From NCBI GenBank assembly GCA_026125865.1, contig JAHCKI010000106.1:1-7687 (forward strand): a DNA stretch of 7,687 nt. The letters are read 5' to 3'. Shown here piece after piece: positions 1 to 5,231 of this stretch (position 1 is its first letter; each line of letters opens with the position of its first letter). Both the position numbers and the translations under genes were made by a program. This DNA is from Rhodospirillales bacterium. Its GTDB lineage: Bacteria > Pseudomonadota > Alphaproteobacteria > Rhodospirillales > Defluviicoccaceae. Under the pieces are notes generated by a model that saw only the letters and a program-made list of their open reading frames with translations, did no database searches and was not told the origin of the DNA.

Positions 1-51
1 AGTTCTTAGCTGGGGCCAATTGTTGGTTGGGGCTGACAGGTAAACCGGAAG

Positions 52-1101
52 ATGCTGTTCCGCCAATTGTTCGACAGCGTATCGTGCACATATACCTACC
101 TCCTCGCGGCGGCGCCTGGGCGCGAGGCGTTGATCATCGACCCCGTCGCGGAGAAGGTTGAGCGGTACCTCCAACTTTTCTCCGAGTTGAATTTGAAGCT
201 TGTCAAGGCGATCGACACGCACGTCCACGCCGATCACATCAGCGCCCTTGCCGTTCTTCGCGATCGAACCCGCTGTATCACCGTCATGGGTCAACGCAGC
301 CAGGTGGATGTCGTGTCCATGCGCGTTGATGAAGGAGACCGCATCGCCATCGACGGCGTCGAGTTGGGCGTTCTTTACACCCCAGGCCATACCGACGATT
401 CATACTGTTTCACCATTCCCGACCGTGTCTTCACCGGTGACACCTTGCTGATCCGAGGCACCGGCCGTACCGACTTCCAGAACGGAGATTCCCATCAGGC
501 GTACAATTCCCTGTTCGGAAAGCTCCTCCGACTGTCGGACGACTCCCTCGTCTATCCGGGACATGACTATAAGGGTGATACGGTCAGCACCATCGGTGAG
601 GAGCGCCGCCACAATCCTCGCTTGCAGGTAAGTTCAGCCGAAGAATACGCGACGATCATGAACAATCTGAATCTCGCCGATCCGAAAATGATGGACGTGG
701 CCGTCCCCGCCAACCTGACGCTCGGACTGACACGCCTGCCGACGGAAATCGCCGAGAAGTCGTTGGGCATGGAAGCAGCCCTCGCCTATCTCCGGGACGG
801 AACCGCGCTTTGGATCGATTTGCGCGAGGACAGCGAACGACGCCGCGACGGTATCATTCCAAACTCCATTCATGTCCCCTACCAGCAGCTGGACGGCGCG
901 TTGACGCCAAGCTCGGCGTTGACCAACCTCATGGCGCGGACCAGCAGCCCCATTATCTTCTATTGCGCCTATGGCGAACGTTCCGCGTTGGCGTTGCAAG
1001 CGGCCATGGATGCCGGTCTCGATCGCGTCTATCATCTCGCCGGCGGCATGAAAGCCTGGATTCAATCGGATGCGCCTCGCGAGGCCGTAGATTACGCCTA
1101 A
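52..1101 (+). CDS. Persulfide dioxygenase (ETHE1-like MBL fold) fused to a rhodanese domain
   Basis: This 349-residue protein has an N-terminal metallo-beta-lactamase fold (about residues 1-235) and a C-terminal rhodanese domain (about 240-340). Metal-binding motifs are visible: THVHADH at 56-62, PGHT at 111-114, TGD at 128-130 and YPGHDY at 168-173. The signature GRTDFQ (138-143) is typical of ETHE1-type persulfide dioxygenases, which bind one iron and oxidise glutathione persulfide to sulfite. The rhodanese loop is CAYGER with the putative sulfur-carrying Cys at 305, followed by HLAGGMKAW (328-336). Known fusions of this layout couple sulfur transfer with persulfide oxidation, probably in the cytoplasm; no signal peptide is seen. 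The start is supported by the family-like N terminus MLFRQLFDS, although the ribosome site is weak: AGG at 38-40 is rather far and GGAAG at 47-51 touches the ATG. No sulfide:quinone oxidoreductase or regulator lies beside it in the window. A generic MBL/rhodanese hydrolase is the alternative. Confidence 0.9.
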   Translation: MLFRQLFDSVSCTYTYLLAAAPGREALIIDPVAEKVERYLQLFSELNLKLVKAIDTHVHADHISALAVLRDRTRCITVMGQRSQVDVVSMRVDEGDRIAIDGVELGVLYTPGHTDDSYCFTIPDRVFTGDTLLIRGTGRTDFQNGDSHQAYNSLFGKLLRLSDDSLVYPGHDYKGDTVSTIGEERRHNPRLQVSSAEEYATIMNNLNLADPKMMDVAVPANLTLGLTRLPTEIAEKSLGMEAALAYLRDGTALWIDLREDSERRRDGIIPNSIHVPYQQLDGALTPSSALTNLMARTSSPIIFYCAYGERSALALQAAMDAGLDRVYHLAGGMKAWIQSDAPREAVDYA

Positions 1102-1131
1102 ATACGGAAATACAGCCCCGCCATCTCACGA

Positions 1132-1146
1132 TTGGTGTAAAACCAA
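1132..1146. repeat. Small inverted repeat upstream of the aminotransferase gene
   Basis: TTGGT and ACCAA form a perfect 5-base inverted repeat around a 5-base spacer, 30 bases before the aminotransferase start. It could be a weak hairpin in the leader or half of an operator. There is no following T-run, so it is not a convincing terminator for the preceding gene. Confidence 0.25.
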
Positions 1147-1176
1147 GCTCGGAACCCAGATTTCGGAGCCGGCACC

Positions 1177-2586
1177 ATGACACCCACACAGCAGTCCACC
1201 CCCTCCCCCAATTCGCCCGCGGCCCGCGACATCGCCTATAGCGCCCATCCCTACACGCACCTGCGACGCCATCTGGAGACAGGTCCCCTGGTCATCGTCC
1301 GCGGCGACGGGGTGCGCGTGTACGATGAAACCGGCAAGGGCTATATCGAGGGCTTGGCCGGCCTCTGGTGCACGTCCCTCGGCTGGTCCGAGGAGCGGCT
1401 GGTCACCGCCGCCACCGAAGCCATGCGCAACCTGCCCTTCTATCACGGCTTTGGCAGCAAGGCGGCGGCCCCCACCATCGACTTGGCCGAGAAGCTGATC
1501 TCCATGGCGCCCGTGCCCATGTCGAAAGCCTTTTTTGCCAACTCGGGTTCCGAAGCCAACGACACCGCGATCAAGCTCATATGGTACTACAACAACGCAC
1601 TCAATCGCCCTGAAAAGAAACGCATAATATCCAGGCGGCGCGCATACCACGGGGTAACGGTGGCAAGCGCCAGCCTGACCGGCCTTCCCGCCAACCATCG
1701 TGATTTCGACCTGCCGTTGCCGATGATGCTGCATACCGAATGCCCGCATCATTATCGGGAGGCGCTGCCGGGGGAAAGCGAGGAGGCGTTCGCCGAGCGC
1801 CTCGCCGAAACCCTGGAGGACTTCATCCTGGCCGAAGACCCCGACACCATCGCCGCCATGTTCGCGGAGCCGGTCATGGGCGCCGGTGGCGTGATCGTGC
1901 CGCCGGCGACCTACTTCGAGCGCATACAGCCGATCCTGCAACGCTACGACATCCTTCTCGTCGCCGACGAGGTCATCTGCGGGTTCGGCCGCACGGGCCA
2001 CCTTTGGGGCTGCCAAACCTTCGACATCCGCCCGGACATCATCGTTTGCGCCAAGGCGCTGTCGTCGGGCTACATTCCCATCTCGGCGGTGATGATCTCA
2101 GAGCCCATCTGGCAAGCAATGCTCCAGGAGAGCGACAAGATCGGCGTCTTCGGTCACGGGTTCACCTACTCCGGCCATCCGGTGGCAGCCGCCGTTGCCC
2201 TCGAAACCCTGAAGATCTACGAGGAACGGGACATCGTCGGCCGTGTCCGCAGCGTTTCGCCGGTGCTTCAAAACGGCCTCCGGCGCTTCGCCGATCACCC
2301 GTTGGTGGGCGAGGTGCGCGGCGTCGGCCTCGTCGGCGCGGTCGAATTGGTCCGCGACAAGGAGACCCGGGAATCGTTCGATCCGGCGTTGGGCGTCGGC
2401 GCCTCCCTCGCCAAACGGGCCGAAGCGCACGGCCTCATCATCCGGCCGTTGCCGGGTGACGTGCTCGCCTTCTCCCCGCCGCTGATCATCGAGGCCGGCG
2501 AAATCGAGGAGATGCTGGCGAGCTTTGGCGCCGCCCTGGACGAAACCTGGACCTGGGTCCGGGACACCGGTCTCGTTCAATCGTGA
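1177..2586 (+). CDS. Class III PLP-dependent aminotransferase (omega-amino acid/diamine:pyruvate type)
   Basis: This 469-residue protein matches the usual length of fold-type I class III aminotransferases. Visible motifs are the phosphate-binding SGSEAND (123-129), YHG (157-159, the Tyr/His region over the cofactor), DEVICGFGRTG (264-274, with Asp264 expected to hold the pyridine nitrogen), CAKALSSGY (291-299, with Lys293 as the Schiff-base lysine), GFTYSGHP (328-335) and an IIRPLPGD stretch (421-428) whose Arg423 is placed like the flexible substrate-carboxylate arginine of omega-transaminases. The family moves amino groups from omega-amino acids, putrescine or other amines to pyruvate or a similar keto acid; the donor cannot be read from the sequence. 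GGAG at 1165-1168 lies 8 bases before the ATG and supports this start. The first 15 or so residues are low-complexity (Thr/Ser/Pro/Gln). The gene sits 75 bases after the dioxygenase gene and 78 bases before the hemA ATG. It is not HemL (glutamate-1-semialdehyde aminomutase), judging by its motifs. Confidence 0.9.
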   Translation: MTPTQQSTPSPNSPAARDIAYSAHPYTHLRRHLETGPLVIVRGDGVRVYDETGKGYIEGLAGLWCTSLGWSEERLVTAATEAMRNLPFYHGFGSKAAAPTIDLAEKLISMAPVPMSKAFFANSGSEANDTAIKLIWYYNNALNRPEKKRIISRRRAYHGVTVASASLTGLPANHRDFDLPLPMMLHTECPHHYREALPGESEEAFAERLAETLEDFILAEDPDTIAAMFAEPVMGAGGVIVPPATYFERIQPILQRYDILLVADEVICGFGRTGHLWGCQTFDIRPDIIVCAKALSSGYIPISAVMISEPIWQAMLQESDKIGVFGHGFTYSGHPVAAAVALETLKIYEERDIVGRVRSVSPVLQNGLRRFADHPLVGEVRGVGLVGAVELVRDKETRESFDPALGVGASLAKRAEAHGLIIRPLPGDVLAFSPPLIIEAGEIEEMLASFGAALDETWTWVRDTGLVQS

Positions 2587-2600
2587 TTCTTGGCTTCACT

Positions 2601-2626
2601 TTCATTTTTTTGCGATCGCGAATGAA
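2601..2626. repeat. Inverted repeat in the hemA promoter region (possible operator)
   Basis: TTCATT (2601-2606) and AATGAA (2621-2626) are inverted copies flanking a T-run and the palindrome GCGATCGC (2612-2619). The stretch is AT-rich against a GC-rich background and overlaps the proposed -35 box of hemA. A regulator site is plausible. As a terminator of the upstream gene it would be poor, because the T-run lies inside the repeat rather than after it. Confidence 0.35.
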
Positions 2627-2639
2627 AACCTGTTAGGGT
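2610..2639 (+). promoter_or_regulatory. Candidate sigma-70-type promoter of hemA
   Basis: TTGCGA (2610-2615) and TAGGGT (2634-2639) are separated by 18 bases, giving a vegetative-type promoter with the key T, A and final T of the -10 box kept. Transcription would begin near 2646, leaving a leader of about 20 bases that holds only the ribosome site. This is pattern matching, supported by the local AT-richness and the position between two genes. Confidence 0.4.
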
Positions 2640-2651
2640 CGCGGTTCCGAA

Positions 2652-2659
2652 AAGGAAGG
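2652..2659 (+). promoter_or_regulatory. Ribosome binding site deciding the hemA start
   Basis: AAGGAAGG is a strong Shine-Dalgarno sequence 5 bases before the ATG at 2665. An in-frame GTG at 2659 would overlap the site itself and is therefore not a workable start. Confidence 0.75.
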
Positions 2660-2664
2660 TGTTG

Positions 2665-3876
2665 ATGGACTACCAGTCATTTTTCGAAGAGCGGATCTCG
2701 GCGCTGAAGCGCGAGGGACGGTATCGGGTGTTCGCCGACCTGGAGCGCCACGCGGGCGGCTTCCCGCGCGCCACCTGCCACATGGGCGCCGAGGAACGGG
2801 CCATCACCGTCTGGTGCTCCAACGACTATCTCGGCATGGGCCAGCATCCCGACGTGCTCGCGGCGATGCACGAGACCCTGGATCGCTGCGGCGCCGGCGC
2901 CGGCGGAACGCGGAACATCTCCGGGACCAACCACTATCACGTGCTCCTGGAGCGGGAACTGGCGGCGTGGCACCAGCGCGAGGCGGCGCTGCTGTTCGGA
3001 TCGGGCTGGGTCGCCAACATGACGGCGTTGTCCACCCTGTGCCATTTGCTGCCGGACTGCCTGGTGCTATCCGACGCCAAGAACCACAACTCCATGATCG
3101 AAGGCATCGTCCACTCCAAGGCCGAAAAGCAAGTCTTCCGCCACAACGACGTCGTCCACCTGGATTCCCTGCTGTCGGCAAGCGATCCGGCGCGCCCGAA
3201 GCTGGTGGCCTTCGAATCGGTGTACTCCATGGACGGCGACATCGCGCCCATCGGCGAGATTTGCGATGTCGCCGATCGCCATGGCGCCATGACCTTCCTC
3301 GACGAGGTGCACGCGGTCGGCCTCTATGGCCCGCGGGGCGCCGGCGTCGCCGAGCGCGACGGCGTCATGGACCGGCTGACCGTCATCCAGGGAACGCTGG
3401 CCAAGGCGGTCGGCGTGGTCGGCGGCTACATCGCCGGCTCGGCCGCCTTGATCGACGTCGTGCGCTCTTTCGGTACCGGGTTCATTTTCTCGACCGCCAT
3501 GCCGCCGGCGGTGGCGGCGGGCGCGCTGGCCAGCGTGCGCCACCTGCAAAGCAACAATGAGCTTCGCGAGCGCCATCAGGAACGGGCGGCGACCCTGAAG
3601 TACCGCCTCGGCAACGCCGGTCTGCCGGTGATGCCGTCGCCATCGCACATCGTTCCGGTCCTCGTCGGCGATCCGCTGCTGTGCAAGCGCGCCAGCGACG
3701 AATTGCTGACCAATCACGGGGTCTATGTACAGCCCATCAACTATCCGACCGTCGAGCGGGGTACGGAACGCCTGCGCCTGACGCCGTCGCCGCTGCACAC
3801 CGACCGGCACATGGATCATCTGGTGGCGTCCTTGCAGGAGGTGTGGATGCGCCTCGGCCTCAAGGCGGCGGCGTAA
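2665..3876 (+). CDS. hemA: 5-aminolevulinate synthase
   Basis: The product, 403 residues from the ATG at 2665, condenses glycine and succinyl-CoA to 5-aminolevulinate, the first step of the Shemin (C4) route to heme and other tetrapyrroles. It is a cytoplasmic fold-type I PLP enzyme of the alpha-oxoamine synthase family. ALAS hallmarks are EGRYRVFADLERH (17-29), VWCSNDYLGMGQHP (49-62), GAGAGGTRNISGT (76-88), FESVYSMDGDIAPI (183-196), LDEVHAVGLYGPRG (212-225, with Asp213 and His216 contacting PLP), GTLAKAVG (243-250, with Lys247 as the Schiff-base lysine) and YVQPINYPTVERGTERLRLTPSPLH, read as two adjoining blocks over 354-378. Succinyl-CoA-binding Arg21 is in place. Length and register match Rhodobacter HemA with an offset of about one. 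Some positions deviate from the usual consensus: GTLAKAV instead of GTLGKA(F/Y) and NHNSMIEG instead of NHASMIEG, so a paralogous or specialised ALAS is possible. It has its own candidate promoter, and the regulator gene follows 128 bases downstream. Confidence 0.93.
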   Translation: MDYQSFFEERISALKREGRYRVFADLERHAGGFPRATCHMGAEERAITVWCSNDYLGMGQHPDVLAAMHETLDRCGAGAGGTRNISGTNHYHVLLERELAAWHQREAALLFGSGWVANMTALSTLCHLLPDCLVLSDAKNHNSMIEGIVHSKAEKQVFRHNDVVHLDSLLSASDPARPKLVAFESVYSMDGDIAPIGEICDVADRHGAMTFLDEVHAVGLYGPRGAGVAERDGVMDRLTVIQGTLAKAVGVVGGYIAGSAALIDVVRSFGTGFIFSTAMPPAVAAGALASVRHLQSNNELRERHQERAATLKYRLGNAGLPVMPSPSHIVPVLVGDPLLCKRASDELLTNHGVYVQPINYPTVERGTERLRLTPSPLHTDRHMDHLVASLQEVWMRLGLKAAA

Positions 3877-3928
3877 GCGACGCGCGACCCATCCCCGCGC
3901 GGTCATCGGATCGCCATCTGGACACGCG

Positions 3929-3942
3929 CCCGCATTTGCGGG
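3929..3942. repeat. GC-rich palindrome between hemA and the regulator gene
   Basis: CCCGCA-TT-TGCGGG is a perfect 6+2+6 palindrome, able to fold as a 5-bp stem with an ATTT loop. It lies 52 bases after the hemA stop and about 28 bases upstream of a possible -10 box, TATCAT (3970-3975). It may be an operator for the adjacent regulator or a weak hairpin ending hemA transcripts; no T-run follows, which argues against an intrinsic terminator. Confidence 0.35.
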
Positions 3943-3995
3943 ATCATGGTTTCGCGACCGTTGCCGTGCTATCATCGTCGAGACGACCGCTTGCC

Positions 3996-3999
3996 GGAG
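3996..3999 (+). promoter_or_regulatory. Ribosome binding site deciding the regulator start
   Basis: GGAG lies 5 bases before the ATG at 4005. The same frame is open upstream to 3681, but that extension would run through the 3' end of hemA in another frame, so the ATG at 4005 is preferred. Confidence 0.6.
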
Positions 4000-4004
4000 T
4001 GGAC

Positions 4005-4547
4005 ATGTACGCCGACCACACACTGACTCCCAAGGAAGCGATCCGCTTGGCCGCGCTCGGGACACTGGCCCTGGAGCCCATGGCCTATAGCGCCCTGGCC
4101 GTGACCATCCGCCATTTCATCAGCCGGGTGATCGGGCCGTCGTCCGAAATCATGGGGCATTCCATCGAACTCCTCAAATACGAAGGCTTGGTGGCGGCCG
4201 ATGGCGACGGCGACGACGCCCTCCTCCACTTGACCGAGGCGGGACACGAGCAATTGCGGGCGCTGATCACCGCCAATCTGCGCGCCGCCGATACGGCGCT
4301 CAACAAACTGGTCATCGCCCTCAAGTTCCGCTTCCTGCACCTGCTGCCGCCGGAACAGCGGATTGCCCAGGGCGACCTGCTCATCGATTGCTGCGAACAG
4401 GAATTGGCGCGGCTCGAGGATCTGCGGGCGCACCACGCCAGCGACCCCGGTTTCCTGGTGGCCTGGCTCGATCAGGACATCGGCGACCTGGACTCCCGCC
4501 TCGCCTGGCTCCGCCGGTTCCGCCAGCAACTCGCCGGCGAACCGTAA
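4005..4547 (+). CDS. PadR-like winged-helix transcriptional regulator
   Basis: This 180-residue protein begins with a helical segment followed by a winged-helix-like region (about residues 13-80): LALEPMAYSALAVTIRHF, then MGHSIELLKYEGLV as the likely recognition and following helices, a short Asp/Gly turn (DGDGDD) in place of the wing hairpin, and LHLTEAGHEQL. A central GS(I)..L.(Y/R)EGLV-like stretch followed by LTEAG is characteristic of PadR-type regulators. The C-terminal half (about 90-176) is charged and helical (LEDL, WLDQDIGDLDSRLAWLRRF), like the dimerising helices of the family. PadR proteins are usually repressors responding to small molecules or stress; the ligand here is unknown. 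The target could be hemA, itself or the small membrane protein that follows 51 bases downstream, but nothing in the sequence proves that. Residues 42-48 (VIGPSSE) are atypical, so membership is by overall pattern rather than strict motif. Confidence 0.7.
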   Translation: MYADHTLTPKEAIRLAALGTLALEPMAYSALAVTIRHFISRVIGPSSEIMGHSIELLKYEGLVAADGDGDDALLHLTEAGHEQLRALITANLRAADTALNKLVIALKFRFLHLLPPEQRIAQGDLLIDCCEQELARLEDLRAHHASDPGFLVAWLDQDIGDLDSRLAWLRRFRQQLAGEP

Positions 4548-4598
4548 ACCGCCGGCGCCCAAGCCCGCCACCGGCACCGTCATCGTCTCGCCGTCATC

Positions 4599-4763
4599 AT
4601 GGACGTGGTCAGCGCCTTCGCCGTCGCCCTGTTCGGGCTCGCATGGTTCTTCTTCCATCGCACCCCCGACCATGAACGCATCGTTCGGCTGTTCCTCGGA
4701 ACCCTGATGGCCATGGCCGCCATGGTCGGCGCCCTCGGCCTGCTGCTGCGCTCGGTCTCCTGA
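4599..4763 (+). CDS. Small two-helix membrane protein (54 residues)
   Basis: A short reading frame starts at ATG 4599 and ends with TGA at 4761-4763. It encodes MDVVSAFAVALFGLAWFFFH (first hydrophobic segment, about residues 4-19), a short polar hinge RTPDHERIVR, and a second hydrophobic segment (about 31-50) ending LLRSVS. The third codon position is almost always G or C, as in the neighbouring genes, which argues strongly that it is translated. No clear ribosome site precedes it. It lies in the same frame as, and 51 bases after, the regulator's stop, so it could be read from the same mRNA. I do not recognise a family. The hairpin topology with a positively charged hinge suggests a small inner-membrane protein. 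Alternative: a fortuitous open frame, made less likely by the codon bias and the clean helix pattern. Confidence 0.62.
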   Translation: MDVVSAFAVALFGLAWFFFHRTPDHERIVRLFLGTLMAMAAMVGALGLLLRSVS

Positions 4764-5139
4764 ACGGCGCAACCCTGAGTCGAGTTTTCTCACTGATATC
4801 TCTACTGATTTTGTGTCCGTTTCGACGCGATTCGACACGGAAAAAGCACGGTTTCACACAGATGATTCGCCGCCAAGCCTTTGATCTTATTGCGAATGTG
4901 TCATTTTCGCGTCGCAAACCGTATGCAAAAGTATTCATTTGTAGGAAAAAACGCCTGTAAGATATTGATTTCGCTACATACTACTCCTGGGCGTATTTCT
5001 ATTCATACTATTCACGCATTTAGCTGGAACCGAGCCGCTCTCGCGGCGCCAAAACCGGCCCCCCATCGCTCCCGGCCACGGAGCCCGCTTAGCGTAGATA
5101 AGCCCCGCCCCCCGCTGGTCAAGCTGCAACTGACCCAGG
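4764..5139. other. AT-richer intergenic stretch without a supported gene
   Basis: About 375 bases separate the small membrane protein from the REP elements. The segment from about 4780 to 5030 is clearly richer in A+T than the flanking genes, and no frame has the G/C third-position bias seen in the real genes. It contains ACTGAT twice (4792-4797 and 4803-4808), the hairpin at 4816-4841, TTGCGA/TCGCAA inverted copies (4890-4895 and 4912-4917) with GCGAA/TTCGC nested inside, and a GCCGC-TCTC-GCGGC hairpin at 5034-5047. From about 5040 the composition returns to GC-rich. A long plus-strand open frame crosses this region into 6293, but it is antisense to the FGE-fold gene. Confidence 0.6.
4816..4841. 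repeat. Imperfect palindrome, possible hairpin
   Basis: TCCGT-T-TCGA pairs with TCGA-C-ACGGA around a 6-base loop (CGCGAT), giving 9 paired bases with one internal mismatch. An A-run follows on the plus strand, so on neither strand is there the T-run of an intrinsic terminator. Function unknown; it could be a protein-binding site. Confidence 0.4.
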
Positions 5140-5178
5140 GTGAGGGTGGAATAGCCGACAGGCGTATTCCGACGCATG
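5140..5178 (+). repeat. REP-like palindromic element (copy 1)
   Basis: A hairpin with GGAATA (5148-5153) paired to TATTCC (5165-5170), extended by GCC/GGC around a GACA loop with one bulged G. It starts with GTGAGGG, resembling the GTAGGG foot of copy 3, and ends CGACGCATG. It aligns with copy 3 in the same orientation and faces copy 2 head-on, forming a BIME-like inverted pair. Confidence 0.6.
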
Positions 5179-5181
5179 ACA

Positions 5182-5223
5182 ACGCCGAAATGCATGCGGC
5201 GGATTACGCCATAGCTAATCTGC
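5182..5223 (-). repeat. REP-like palindromic element (copy 2), also left member of a direct repeat
   Basis: CATGCGGCGGATTACGCC at 5193-5210 is identical to 7666-7683. GCGGATTA (5199-5206) pairs with TAATCTGC (5216-5223), including one G-T pair, to form a hairpin. The shared sequence extends left through ACGCCGAAA (5182-5190), giving 27 of 29 identical bases with 7655-7683. The element ends just 8 bases from the stop codon of the minus-strand FGE-fold gene, so it lies at the 3' end of that transcript and may protect or end it. Confidence 0.7.
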
Positions 5224-5231
5224 GACGCGAG

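Noticed and set aside
1085..1101. GTAGATTACGCC at the end of the dioxygenase gene, resembling the REP core
   Set aside because: Only about 9 bases match (GATTACGCC at 1090-1098), no palindrome forms, and the bases encode the last residues of the protein.
1126..2016. Minus-strand open frame of 296 codons opposite the aminotransferase
   Set aside because: It is a shadow of the aminotransferase coding strand, which has complete family motifs.
3681..4004. Upstream extension of the regulator frame into hemA
   Set aside because: It would overlap nearly 200 bases of hemA in another frame, and a good ribosome site supports the ATG at 4005.
3067..4065. Minus-strand open frame of 332 codons opposite hemA
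   Set aside because: It has Arg/His-rich shadow composition, no motif, and overlaps a certain gene.
3972..4838. Minus-strand open frame of 288 codons opposite the regulator
   Set aside because: It is rich in Gly/Gln/Glu/Asp from reading GC-rich codons backwards. It spans the regulator and the small membrane gene and has no motif.
5034..5047. GCCGC-TCTC-GCGGC hairpin as an intrinsic terminator
   Set aside because: No T-run follows on either strand, and the nearest stop codons are far away.
5140..5223. CRISPR-like short repeats
   Set aside because: There are only two palindromic units, inverted to each other and without regular spacers; the REP interpretation explains them.
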